This document shows positions 43,988-56,700 of a DNA stretch of 64,000 bases, piece after piece. A program made the position numbers and the translations under genes. Position 1 is the stretch's first letter. Each line of letters opens with the position of its first letter. Source of the stretch: Dallia pectoralis. Taxonomy: Eukaryota; Chordata; Actinopteri; Esociformes; Umbridae. The stretch covers positions 2,717,548-2,781,547 of the forward strand of contig CM055750.1 of NCBI GenBank assembly GCA_029465975.1, given 5' to 3'. The notes below the pieces were generated by a model, which saw only the letters and a program-made list of their open reading frames with translations, ran no database searches and had not been told where the DNA came from.

Positions 43988-45545
43988 GCGGGGCGGCGAC
44001 GGCCACCGATGCCTCTGGAAGAGACCTCTCTCAGACACCCGGACGCGAGAAAACATTTGGAGGGAACCACAGACAATCAAACAGAAATGAAAACAAACTG
44101 AAAATAGAAATACACAGCTGTCATCTGAATGACTTCACGGGCGTCATTCTGAACTTCGCTCCTTAAACTCCCACTTCTGCCTGGAGGACGGCCGTCATCT
44201 GTGCATGAAACGCATGGACTTACTCGGTCGTTCCTCGAAACACTCGTAAACGTATTTACCAGTGTATATATCCATATGATTGTGTGGCAAACAAACGTAG
44301 ACGTGTGTGATAATTCGCTTTTGACCAAGAGTGACCACCACTGTTAGGGTCAGAAGTCAAATGTCGGGGAGGGAATTAATAAAAAAAAAACGTCACGTCT
44401 AAATCGTGTACGAAATCGACGACAAAACGAAAAAGTGAATATTTCACAGTTTTGCATGAACAGAAGGACGGCCCATAGACGACACGCTTATCTTGTAAAA
44501 GTTGTTTTTCCGGGGAACCGTTCTTGTCAACATGCTGTGGATATTTAGCTTCACAGAGCACCCAGTTCTTCGTGTATCTTACTGCCATGGAAAAACAAAA
44601 AGCTCAGCTGTGACGACCCTGTATTAGCCTATCGCTGAGAATTCATCCAGTACGCTTCATGTGTCACAGACTCCAACTAGTAAACTACTATAAACATAAC
44701 GGCGTACACAAGGAGGACGCTCTGAATAAGAGTAAGAAGTAACGGAGTGTATTTTGTTCTCTGTTGGTGTGTTCAGTACAAAAATACATTGCTATATTGA
44801 GCAATAAGTCATAACTGTACATCTCGCGTGCATTTTCAGGCCATATATGTTCAATATAATCGTTCAGTGTCGTCCACCGGTCAGTTTGGCTCTGGAGAAT
44901 AAACGCAGCAGCAATGACCTTCAGAACACAACTGTCCTGTCTCTCGGTAGGCCTGTTTTGTTCTTGGGAAGCAATACTCTGACTATGGAGACTATAAACA
45001 CACCATAGCAATATATATTTCAATGTGCTGTCTTTTATTAATATGTCATACCATTCAAAATAAAAGATACAATCATTTGGCATGTGCAGCACTATCGCGT
45101 TTTATGGCAAAGTTGAAACATGAGGTTTCTATCTTTTGCGATTGAATACAAAGATGTTTTTTCTTTTCTTTTGCACTTTCACATCGTTGTCAATATCTGC
45201 AATGAATTGTGTGCTATGAAAAAGCATAAAACGGAAGTGGTGAACTAGTGATATATGTCTAAAACAGCCGGGAAAACGATCTAATTTGACTGAGCGTTTG
45301 GTGAATACGATTAGGGTCGCAGAATTGCACATTGTCAATGTACTGTAAACAAAGAGCATTTTATTATTTTATATTTATTACTTTATTTTCATATAGCACT
45401 TTATCAGAAGGTGCCGCAGTGCACATGGGAAATTCTTCATGATTGTGCTCCAATAAAACTGTACTCATGTATGTTTTGAATAGTTACTTTTTTGTAAATG
45501 CTACAACTGTCACCTAAATACCACAATAAAAGCAATGAGCAGAGA
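43988..45545 (+). other. cabp7: cabp7 3' UTR (end estimated)
   Basis: AATAAA signals occur at 44378-44383, 45059-45064, 45452-45457 and 45525-45530, with another at 45797-45802. The 45452 and 45525 signals are followed by T/GT-rich DNA and are plausible main ends. Which one is used cannot be told from sequence alone. Confidence 0.5.
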
Positions 45546-47159
45546 ATGGCCCCACCAGGCTATGTGAGAAAAGTGACCCTAAAAGCTTAAAGAGGTGTTC
45601 AACGTTTTGTCACAGAAGTGAAATGAACAACTATATCTCTGTTGTATTTCAAGCAAAACACTTGGGCAAATTGTGATTTTTTTTCTTATTAAAGCTTCAC
45701 ATTTGGCCCAGTATAGACTATGTGTACCTTTAAAATACGTAGATATGGGGCCACTCTATATTTTCCCTTTGAGGGTCGTGACAGTTGCTACTTCTTAATA
45801 AAGTGTATTATTGTCAGGTCAACCAAAACAACTCATCTTGAGAGTCGACAGCCCAAGGCTATCAAAAGTTTGAGTTAACCTAATGAACCTAAATGTATTT
45901 TCAAAAAATAATACATTTTGGGCCTTTAGGGTTAAATAATATGTCAACTTAGCTGACATTTAACTGTACAGGTTAAATGTCTCTATTTTTGACATTCTAC
46001 TTAGACTGTACAGCGTCTGAAGAATGTGATTCCATTAGCTGAGACTTTGCCTTAACTTCTCAGACACTTGGGGTTCGTACATATGGGTAAAGTGTTTCAC
46101 ATGAAACATGTTTTATTGCCAAACAAAGATGTGCAAAAGTGGAAATCAATCATGTATTTACTTTTCACACACAACATTTGAAACACAACCTATCGTATTG
46201 TATACATGTTAATAGTCAACGGAATGTTCTAGCACCATTCATTTGAATGTAATTCAAATTGATACTAACGCCTGGATTCAGTCTTTAGCGTCTTATAGGC
46301 ACTGGAGCTTTTAAAAGTCATATTCTCTGACATTACCATTCACCCTACAGATTCTATATTTCCTCTCGATGTGATTTTTCCATTCAAAGCTGCAGGGCCC
46401 ATAACCTGGTTTCAGATTGAGTTCAGTTCTTGATGTCTTCTCTAAATCTTGCCAAATCATGCTCTGTATTCAACAGTATGTTCATTGATCACACCAGATG
46501 TACGTGTCTGTCAGTGGAATGATGTCACATGAATAAAAGTCTACCAACATACTACCGTTTATCTATGAATATTCACATCGCCTACGATCCCGGCGAACAC
46601 TGATTTTGAACCAGAACTTTACGGGTAAACCACGAACAGCTGTTCAATCTGTCACAAGGTTCCGGACCTTAGGTAACAGTTCCCTTTGATAACGAGAACG
46701 TTGCCATATAAATTAGGGGAACACACGGTTGATTGTCGGCACACGATGCATTTCGGGATCCCAGCTGATCGCAATCAAGCCTCTAGCTATCATCTCTCAT
46801 TCCAAATGTTTGGTGTTCTATTTTCCGCGCCAATCCACCAGGCTTCACTCCGCCTTCATCTGCTCCCTGTAGGTTCTGCAGGAAGTCAGACAGCGGACAA
46901 ACCGGAATATCCCCTCAGACAAAACAGAGGGGGGAATAGACTTAACGGTTCTCCTTTAAAGTAGGCGCTGGGTCCCCGGCGTGTCAAACCGCTCAAAGAC
47001 ATCAAACACGACAGGTCTGAGTGAAACTTCTGCATCCGATTGTTTGATGTTGTAGGCCATTTGGGAGATTTTTCTTAAAACCCCCAGTGGTGTAGTTAAA
47101 GCTCCGTCAGGCAGGCTTACATCTCTGGTGGGGAATGGTGGGAAGGAGATGTATTGTGT
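45546..47159. other. cabp7 downstream flank, no gene seen
   Basis: Non-repetitive DNA that becomes richer in GC toward 47000. Open frames at 46686-46964 (+) and 46956-47168 (-) are not recognised. Confidence 0.4.
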
Positions 47160-48008
47160 GGGTCTCAAAGGTGTCCCCGCGGTCTACGGTGATGCTAACC
47201 GACCAGTGACCACCAGGCCAAAGGTGTCCCCGCGGTCTACGGTGATACTAACCGACCACCAGGCCAAACGTGTTCCCGCGGTCTACGGTGATACTAACCG
47301 ACCACTAGGCCAAAGGTGTCCCCGCGGTCTACGGTGATACTAACCGACCAGTGACCACCAGGCCAAAGGTGTCCCCGCGATCTACGGTGATACTAACCGA
47401 CCAGCAGGCCAAACGTGTTCCCGCGGTCTACGGTGATACTAACCGACCACTAGGCCAAAGGTGGCCCCGCGGTCTACGGTGATGCTAACTGACCACCAGG
47501 CCAAAGGTGGCCCCGCGGTCTACGGTGATACTAACCGACCACTAGGCCAAAGGTGGCCCCGCGGTCTACGGTGATACTAACCGACCACCAGGCCAAAGGT
47601 GGCCCTGCGGTCTACGGTGATACTAACCGACCACCAGGCCAAAGGTGGCCCCGCGGTCTACGGTGATACTAACCGACCACCAGGCCAAAGGTGGCCCCGC
47701 GGTCTACGGTGATACTAACCGACCACCAGGCCAAAGGTGGCCCTGCGGTCTACGGTGATGCTAACTGACCACCAGGCCAAAGGTGGCCCCGCGGTCTACG
47801 GTGATACTAACCGACCACCAGGCCAAAGGTGGCCCCGCGGTCTACGGTGATACTAACCGACCACCAGGCCAAAGGTGGCCCCGCGGTCTACGGTGATACT
47901 AACCGACCACCAGGCCAAAGGTGGCCCCGCGGTCTACGGTGATACTAACCGACCACCAGGCCAAAGGTGGCCCCGCGGTCTACGGTGATGCTAACTGACC
48001 ACCAGGCC
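47160..48008. repeat. 46-bp GC-rich tandem array, about 18 copies
   Basis: The unit contains CCGCGGTCTACGGTGATACT, AACCGACCACCAGGCC and AAAGGTGGC. It has about four CpGs per unit, including CCGCGG (SacII). The first units carry an extra AGTGACC segment and GGTGTCC. Later units are nearly uniform. Confidence 0.95.
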
Positions 48009-48997
48009 GCAGCTGTCTAGGATCACGTGACGTCGGCCACACGCTGGGACCGATGCAAATCCCACAGCAGAGATCTTTCTCCTCCGACTCTCCCGCAAAG
48101 CAAACTGAGGTCATCAAGTCAGTAGGCGTGGACTCACACGCGCCGACTCAAGGTTCAACCTGATTGGACGGGCTGTGTGTAAAATGTCAGAATGGGTTTC
48201 CTGTAAGAAAGCCTTTCTGTGATCTCTCCCGAATCCATTTAAAACTTTGCTTATGAGTCTCATTGTCAGGGATGACAACCAACCCTTCAACCCCCTTATA
48301 CGCGGCAGAGAGAACGTATCACTCATCGGACGCTGTAGTGGGCGAGAGGCCTTCAAGCGTTTCATTACACAGAAAAGAGTAAATTAAATTGAACATGAAC
48401 AAATCAAGGCTCCTGTGGCTTCCCTAGCGCTCGTCTCAGTCCAGAGGTCATTCTTAAGGTAATTTATCATTGCTCAATTCTATTGGGAGACGCACATGAA
48501 CAGTTATGGCAAATATCTTACTTTCTGGGAGCACTTGTCCCCCTTTAGCCATAACCATAATGTCCTTGTTGAGTAGCAGGTACACAGGGGTGGGGCTGCT
48601 TCCTCCACATTGCTTCCCTGCACGTGATCTCCCTGGTCTCTGAACAACCGACTGCAGAAGGCTACTGCATAAGTCTGATGCTGACAGGAAAACGCTAGCC
48701 ACACTCTATACTTCTGTAATGTGAAAAAAAGCCATAAACCTTGTTACAATATGAATCCGAGTGACAAGCGTTTCATTTCATTCTACGGGGGCAGAGAAAT
48801 AATAAGAAAACATCCAATTTCCTTTGTAACAACACTCCTTTAATCAATTGCCCCGGTCGCCTCAAGGAACGTGTTTGTCAAAAGTTCAAAGATGACACAA
48901 CATTAGTATTTTTTTAAACCATATGACACATCTAGAAAAACATGGCATGCACGCAATAAATAACACAATCGCCAGTGCCACCATCCAAACAGCAAAT
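48009..48997. other. intergenic, no gene seen
   Basis: Open frames at 48114-48365 and 48454-48702 (-) have no recognisable domain. Confidence 0.4.
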
Positions 48998-49019
48998 AAA
49001 AAGATGTGACATGGCTGTA

Positions 49020-49411
49020 AATGAGGAAGAGAAGGTGAAGCCAAGGTGAAAGAAGAAGACAAGGTAAAAGGTGAAGCCAAAGTGAAAGGTGGAGCCAAAG
49101 TGAACGGTGAAGCCAAAGTGAACGGTGAAGCCAAAGTGAAAGGTGATGACAAGGTAAAAGAGGAAGAGAAGGTGAAAGAGGAAGCGAAGGTGAAAGAGGA
49201 AGAGAAGGTGAAAGAGGAATATAATGTGAATGAGGAAGAGAAGGTGAAAGAGGAAGAGAAGGTGAAAGAGGAATATAATGTGAAAGAGGAAGAGAAGGTG
49301 AAAGAGGAAGAAAAGGTGAAAGAGGAAGAGAAAGTGCAAGAGGAAGAGAAGGTGAAAGAGAAAAAGAAGGTGAAAGAGGAAGCCAAAGTGAAAGGTGAAG
49401 TGAAAGGGTAA
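49020..49411. repeat. 18-bp AAGGTGAAAGAGGAAGAG minisatellite
   Basis: Units of mostly 18 bases coding Lys-Val-Lys-Glu-Glu-Glu in one + frame and Ser/Phe- or Ser/Leu/Pro-rich peptides on the - strand. Because 18 is divisible by 3, both strands stay open (121 codons + and up to 199 codons -). The + frame has no ATG: the upstream ATG at about 49011 runs to an early stop. Treated as non-coding. Confidence 0.85.
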
Positions 49412-50351
49412 GAGGAAGGTGGCGTCTTAAAAGCGCTGAACGGATCTGAATTGCAATGCGCAAAATTCACAATGAGAATTAACATGTGAATTTGTCCTGT
49501 AGAACCATAGCAACCAGGTGATTCCTTTAATACCTCTGTAGTTCCAGAAAAACCACCCTAATCCAGATATAGCTTCTCCTAAATCCTTTAAAGGCTCAGT
49601 GACTCACGGTAGCTTTGTTTTCAGATACCAGATACAGAATCCCTTGATGCAACAGTCAACACAAGGCTTACAAATGTACAGATCTCTGACAAAAATAAAT
49701 TGCTTGATATGAAGAGAGAGGAATATCTTGTTGGGGAGCTGAGAAGTCATAATTTATTTGTAGGGATCCGTCTTCAACAAATGGCACAATTAGTTACAGA
49801 ACAGTCACAAACCTGGAAAGATATAGAGCAGTTGAGATGTACCAGCATTTGAAGCTTGTTTCACATGTGAAGCTAAACATTGCTAGTGCTGGATGGTAAC
49901 TATAACATGAAAAACATACACACAGCCCCACTGGGAGGTCAGAAAGAGGCTACGTAAATGCTCGGAATAACATTGTTCAGAGTCACAGAACGTAACCGCT
50001 GATTTCAGGTAACCAAATACCCACAAGGCTTTGACAGAAGTGTCTTCCATTTTTCGGCTCACGATTAATTCTGTATGTACCTGGTTGAGAGATGTGTTGC
50101 ATATAAAAACAGCATGATTAAATAGAAAAGTCCAAATTCCTTTCTAGCCACCCAGTCTGATTGGATACCAGAAAAGGATCATCACCCAGTAAAAAAATAA
50201 AATATTACTGAACATGTTCCATGTATCTTAGTCAGTCCACACGGTAGGCCTACGTCAATAAAAAAGCTAAGGTGACGCTATGTTGTCAGTGACGGTTTTA
50301 TTAATTGAACATTTGGGTGGTGCAAAAGGCCATGTGGAGTCTAGCCTAGCA
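49412..50351. other. intergenic, no gene seen
   Basis: No coding or repeat feature recognised. Confidence 0.4.
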
Positions 50352-50472
50352 GGGTGTGTGTGTGTGTGTGTGTGCGTGTACATGTGTGTGTGTGTGTGTG
50401 TGTGTGTACATGCGTGTGTGTGTGTACGTGTGTGTGTGTCTGTGTGTGTGTACATGCGTGTGTGTGTGTGTG
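50352..50472. repeat. (TG)n microsatellite with TACATG/TACGTG interruptions
   Basis: A TG run of about 120 bases broken by TGTACATGCG-type interruptions at fairly regular spacing, which suggests a duplicated higher unit. Confidence 0.93.
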
Positions 50473-53400
50473 TATGTGTACAGACGACATAATTAGTATT
50501 CCACACATATCTCTCTAACCTTACACAATCAGTCTGCCATTAAAAGCTCTGCTGATCTTTTTCACACGACACACGCACGGATTCTGTCACGCACGTGTCC
50601 AGTTCGAGGGCCCCTCATTGGCTTCGGAGATCAAACTCGCCGACCTTTTGACCATCTGCTACTCGATCCTGTGATGTCAAATTGCCTGCTGCTCGGTTCC
50701 CCGGACAAGCTTAACACAACTCCCCTCAGGTTGCATTGTGCTCACCTGTTTGTCATGGATTTGCTTTATAATCCCTTCTGTGTTGAGTTTTAGGAAATTT
50801 TGGTTTAGGAAATTCTGTTGTATTACAACCCAGGACTACAACCACTTTGTTGCAGTCGCCGTTGTGGTTTTTCTGGATGTATTACAGTTTTTCCCGGTCG
50901 CTGAAACCCGAAATTCACATTTTCGAAACAGTTAACGCACGAGCTGAAACGGAAAGATCCCTGGCCAGAACAACACTCACAAATGTTAAACACACGCGAC
51001 TCGGGCAAATAACAGCCACTTAAACTCAAATTAACATCACATTTCAATCAATCACTACAGATTGGACGACAGAATACAGCTATGAACCAGTTCAACCACA
51101 GTAGTTCATGCTATTATGCCCGTGTCATTTGTTGATAATTTACACAGTTATAATATGTGAATAAAGTCAAACAAACATATCACAGCGTGAGCTGTATTAT
51201 CGTCTCCACAGATGATTTTACTGGAGATAACAAACTCTGCTGCATTCGGCAGTTTATACGCTATTTTGAGATACTCTGTTAAAAAACTATAAAAAAGAGA
51301 CATTTGCTAAGAAAGTTCTTTATTAATTTTATTCTTGTTTACAGGTCTTTCCGTGCCTATGAACCAGCGTTGACATGTAAGGACCTACAATGGGCACCTG
51401 GTTAAATTCAGACATCCATCATGGTTGAGCTTCACAGTAGTACTGCATTCTTCATTCACCAAAGAACCAACCACCCAAAATCAGAAATACTCAGGAACAA
51501 GTCAATGTCACTCTTTCCACTCTGAAATACTGAATACTGTAAAAAAGCAACCGAAGGAAACGTATGAGGGGAAATTTCCCAAAAAGTAGTAGAAATACTC
51601 GGAACTTCTGATGGTCTCTTACTCTTCTTGCGTGCCTTTGGTCTTTTTGACTCATGCTTGCAAATAGCAACACAGAGGTTGCGTCTTCTAAAGATGGATG
51701 GAGGACAGATTGCAGTAATTGTGCAAAAAAATTGTTTCACATACAGTAGGTGCACTAGAGATTCAGCACTATGCAAGTACTTTCTATCAGCTGTGAATTG
51801 ATGTATTACATTTGTTCAACACAGTTAATCCGAGTTTGGCGTCTTTCAACGAGATCTTCGGTAACACTTTTGAAAAAGGGTGTGAAAAAATGCGTGAATG
51901 AAACAGAAACGTGTTGCCACATTTGCAAGACAAGCCTTTTGCTGTGCTAAGAAGGTGAGAATGAAGATCAAATGTATCCCAGTTTCCTAGAGCTCCTCAG
52001 CAATCAAGAACCACTTAAAATACATTGCAAACATCTGCGACTGTTTCCAGATCATCCTGGCCATCTGACTGTTACAGACATGTTCCATCTTCTAGTATCC
52101 CCCCATAGCGGTCGCCTGCACATCGTAGAACTCAAAGGCTGGACCTAAATAATCATTGAAAAACTATTTTTCCAGTCCGCTGCCTGTTGTTTGATTAATG
52201 ACATCTTTCTAAAAAGGCTTGCAAACCGAGATGAGGCTAAAGTTCTCAGTACCTTCAGATGTATTGACTTTTCAAAACCCAAACGCAAATGAAGTGATTT
52301 GGCACAACAGATCTAGTAGCAACCGATCTAATTGGTTCAAGAGCGTAGAGCCATTAACCAGAATGTAAATCCCAGAGCCAATATAGTACAGTGTTATTGT
52401 GCCCTTCAGCGAGTCACGTAAACCCTTATTGCTTTGGTAAGTTGCTCTGGATACGGGTGTCTGCTTAATGACTAACACTGAATATTATTATTTAATGAAA
52501 GCCACAACTGGGACCGGGTCACGAATGCCTCTTTGCAGAATACAGATTGACAGACGTGAAAGTGACTACTGTACAATGGCCAACTAAATTATGTATGTTT
52601 GAGTTTCAGTCCACAACACAGGGGAATGTCTAAAAGTCATGTTCAACAATATATGACAATCAACAAATTGCTATTTGCGTTCAGTACTGTACAATGCAAC
52701 GAGTAATCCGTTTCAAACCTGTTGACACTAAAAAGCTTTTATAAATATTCATCCACTCGGTGTCATTCTCCTAAACAACTTCTGGTAAACTCTAGAGTTT
52801 TTCTACTTTCCTTTTGACATTCTCCCCTAGATGACCACTTTTGTGAAGCACCCAAAGATGATGTAATTCCTTTGTGGTTGCTAGGCCTCCTGCTGGGTTG
52901 GTGTTTGAGGACAAATTCACAATTTTGACATTCTTTCTCCATTTCTTAATGAACTCATTAGCTTTGAATATTCCTTTACAATGAGGTTTTTGTGAAAAAT
53001 TGTATAAACAAATTGTGGGACAACAGAGTCAGGTGTGTTTACCCTGAATTAATGACGTAACTCTTTAATTTCACACAGGTGGTATTTGATTGTTTGTTCA
53101 TGTAATGTGTGTCAGGGAAACCTGCTCATCTTGCAGACATCAGATTTATGTGAAAATTAAATATGGCAGTATACACATTTGGTTAGTTATGCAAAGCCTC
53201 TTAAAGCAGGGACAAAAGTTTGCTTTGTAATTCGCTTGGTTGATGAGAAAAAGCTCCCTCTACTGCGATGCATATCACCGGATCCACGATACTACACACA
53301 GATTGTATAACACATCTGGTATTTTAGAACATGACATAATAGAAATGCTATTCTTTTACCAAATTCTAATAGACCAATTAAGGCCAAAATTATCCAAAAT

Positions 53401-53760
53401 TCTATAACCACAGTTATCGCAGTGTAAACTGTATTATTTTCTCTGTTACTCCCTCGTTTATTTTACTCATACAAAAGCTGTTGTTAAAACTCAGGCCTGG
53501 CAGTTATTCAAATGACATTCACCTCACTTCACAGCCTAGACTGGAATTCTGTGCTCACTTGAGTTAACGAACGGAAAAAATATTATGCCATTGTCGATAA
53601 TTTAGGGTAATTGTCCATGAAAATGCCTAATCAAAAGTGAAGCGGTTTTGAGTGTCTGGAAGCACAGCACACCGGACATTTTATAAAACAAAAAATGCAT
53701 TATATTTTAGCACGGTTATCAGAATTAGTGCACAATCAACTCAAGAAGTATTGGCAATAT
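50473..53760. other. intergenic, no gene seen apart from a SINE remnant
   Basis: AT-rich. Only the SINE remnant at 52320-52485 was recognised. Confidence 0.4.
52320..52485 (+). repeat. SINE, 3' half recognisable
   Basis: ATTGTGCCCTTCAGCGAGTC then ACGTAAACCC, and GTAAGTTGCTCTGGAT then GTCTGCTTAATGACTAA match the order of the usual fish SINE tail (GTGCCCTTGAGCAAGGCAC; GTCGCTCTGGATAAGAGCG; TCTGCTAAATGACT). The tRNA-like head is unclear. Confidence 0.7.
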
Positions 53761-56700
53761 TTAAGTAAGGTTAACCATCACCCATTTAAGTAAGGTTAAC
53801 CATCACCCATTTAAGTAAGGTTAACCATCACCCATTTAAGTAAGGTTAACCATCACCCATTTAAGTAAGGTTAACCATCACCCATTTAAGTAAGGTTAAC
53901 CATCACCCATTTAAGTAAGGTTAACCATCACCCATTTAAGTTAGGTTAACCATCACCCATTTAAGTTAGGTTAACATCACCCATTTAAGTAAGGTTAACC
54001 ATCACCCATTTAAGTAAGGTTAACCATCACCCATTTAAGTAAGGTTAACCATCACCCATTTAAGTAAGGTTAACCATCACCCATTTAAGTAAGGTTAACC
54101 ATCACCCATTTAAGTAAGGTTAACCATCACCCATTTAAGTTAGGTTAACCATCACCCATTTAAGTTAGGTTAACCATCAGCCATTTAAGAAGGGTTAACC
54201 ATCACCCATTTAAGTTAGGTTTACCATCACCCATTTAAGTAAGGTTAACCATCACCCATTTAAGTTAGGTTAACCATCAGCCATTTGAGTAAGGTTAACC
54301 ATCACCCATTTAAGTAAGGTTAAACATCACCCATTTAAGAAGGGTTAACCATCACCCATTTAAGTTAGGTTTACCATCACCCATTTAAGTAAGGTTAACC
54401 ATCACCCATTTAAGTAAGGTTAACCATCACCCATTTAAGTTAGGTTAACATCACCCATTTAAGTTAGGTTAACCATCACCCATTTAAGTTAGGTTAACCA
54501 TCACCCATTTAAGTAAGGTTAACCATCACCCATTCAAGTAAGATTTACCATCACCCATTTAAGTAAGGTTAACCATCACCCATTTAAGTAAGGTTAACCA
54601 TCACCCATTTAAGTTAGGTTAACATCACCCATTTAAGTTAGGTTAACCATCACCCATTTAAGTAAGGTTAACCATCACCCATTTAAGTAAGGTTAACCAT
54701 CACCCATTTAAGTAAGGTTAACCATCACCCATTTAAGTTAGGTTAACATCACCCATTTAAGTTAGGTTAACCATCACCCATTTAAGTAAGGTTAACCATC
54801 ACCCATTTAAGTAAGGTTAACCATCACCCATTTAAGTTAGGTTAACCATCACCCATTTAAGTAAGGTTAACCATCACCCATTTAAGTTAGGTTAACCATC
54901 ACCCATTTAAGTTAGGTTAACCATCACCCATTTAAGTTAGGTTAACCATCACCCATTTAAGTAAGGTTAACCATCACCCATTTAAGTAAGGTTAACCATC
55001 ACCCATTTAAGTTAGGTTAACCATCACCCATTTAAGTTAGGTTAACCATCACCCATTTAAGAAAGGTTAACCATCACCCATTTAAGTAAGGTTAACCATC
55101 ACCCATTTAAGTAAGGTTAAACATCACCCATTTAAGTAAGGTTAACCATCACCCATTTAAGTTAGGTTAACCATCACCCATTTAAGTAAGGTTAACCATC
55201 ACCCATTTAAGTAAGGTTAACCATCACCCATTTAACTTAGGTTTACCATCACCCATTTAAGTTAGGTTAACCATCACCCATTTAAGTAAGGTTAAACATC
55301 ACCCATTTAAGTAAGGTTAACCATCACCCATTTAAGTAAGGTTAACCATCACCCATTTAAGTAAGGTTAACCATCACCCATTTAAGTTAGGTTAACCATC
55401 ACCCATTTAAGTTAGGTTAACCATCACCCATTTAAGAAAGGTTAACCATCACCCATTTAAGTAAGGTTAACCATCACCCATTTAAGTAAGGTTAAACATC
55501 ACCCATTTAAGTAAGGTTAACCATCACCCATTTAAGTTAGGTTAACCATCACCCATTTAAGTAAGGTTAACCATCACCCATTTAAGTAAGGTTAACCATC
55601 ACCCATTTAAGTAAGGTTAACCATCACCCATTTAAGTAAGGTTAACCATCACCCATTTAAGTTAGGTTAACCATCACCCATTTAAGTAAGGTTAACCATC
55701 ACCCATTTAAGTAAGGTTAAACATCACCCATTTAAGTAAGGTTAACCATCACCCATTTAAGTAAGGTTAACCATCAGCCATTTAAGAAGGGTTAACCATC
55801 ACCCATTTAAGTAAGGTTAACCATCACCCATTTAAGTAAGGTTAACCATCACCCATTTAAGTAAGGTTAACCATCAGCCATTTGAGTAAGGTTAACCATC
55901 ACCCATTTAAGAAGGGTTAACCATCACCCATTTAAGTAAGGTTAACCATCACCCATTTAAGTAAGGTTAACCATCACCCATTTAAGTTAGGTTAACCATC
56001 ACCCATTTAAGTTAGGTTAACATCACCCATTTAAGTTAGGTTAACCATCACCCATTTAAGTAAGGTTAACCATCACCCATTTAAGTAAGGTTAACCATCA
56101 CCCATTTAAGTTAGGTTAACCATCACCCATTTAAGTTAGGTTAACCATCACCCATTTAAGAAAGGTTAACCATCACCCATTTTAGGTTAACCATCACCCA
56201 TTTAAGTAAGGTTAAACATCACCCATTTAAGTAAGGTTAACCATCACCCATTTAAGTTAGGTTAACCATCACCCATTTAAGTAAGGTTAACCATCACCCA
56301 TTTTAAGTTAAACATCACCCATTTAAGGTTAACCATCACCCATTTAACTTAGGTTTACCATCACCCATTTAAGTTAGGTTAGGCTTACCATCACCCATTT
56401 AAGTAAGGTTAACCATCAGCCATTTAAGAAGGGTTAACCATCACCCATTTAAGTAAGGTTAACCATCACCCATTTAAGTAAGGTTAACCATCACCCATTT
56501 AAGTAAGGTTAACCATCAGCCATTTGAGTAAGGTTAACCATCACCCATTTAAGAAGGGTTAACCATCACCCATTTAAGTAAGGTTAACCATCACCCATTT
56601 AAGTAAGGTTAACCATCACACATTTAAGTTAGGTTAACCATCACCCATTTAAGTTAGGTTAACATCACCCATTTAAGTTAGGTTAACCATCACCCATTTA

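Noticed and set aside
49046..49411. Lys/Glu/Val repeat frame resembling neurofilament tails
   Set aside because: No ATG start in frame, no flanking exon or rod domain, and the - strand is equally open; an 18-bp minisatellite explains it.
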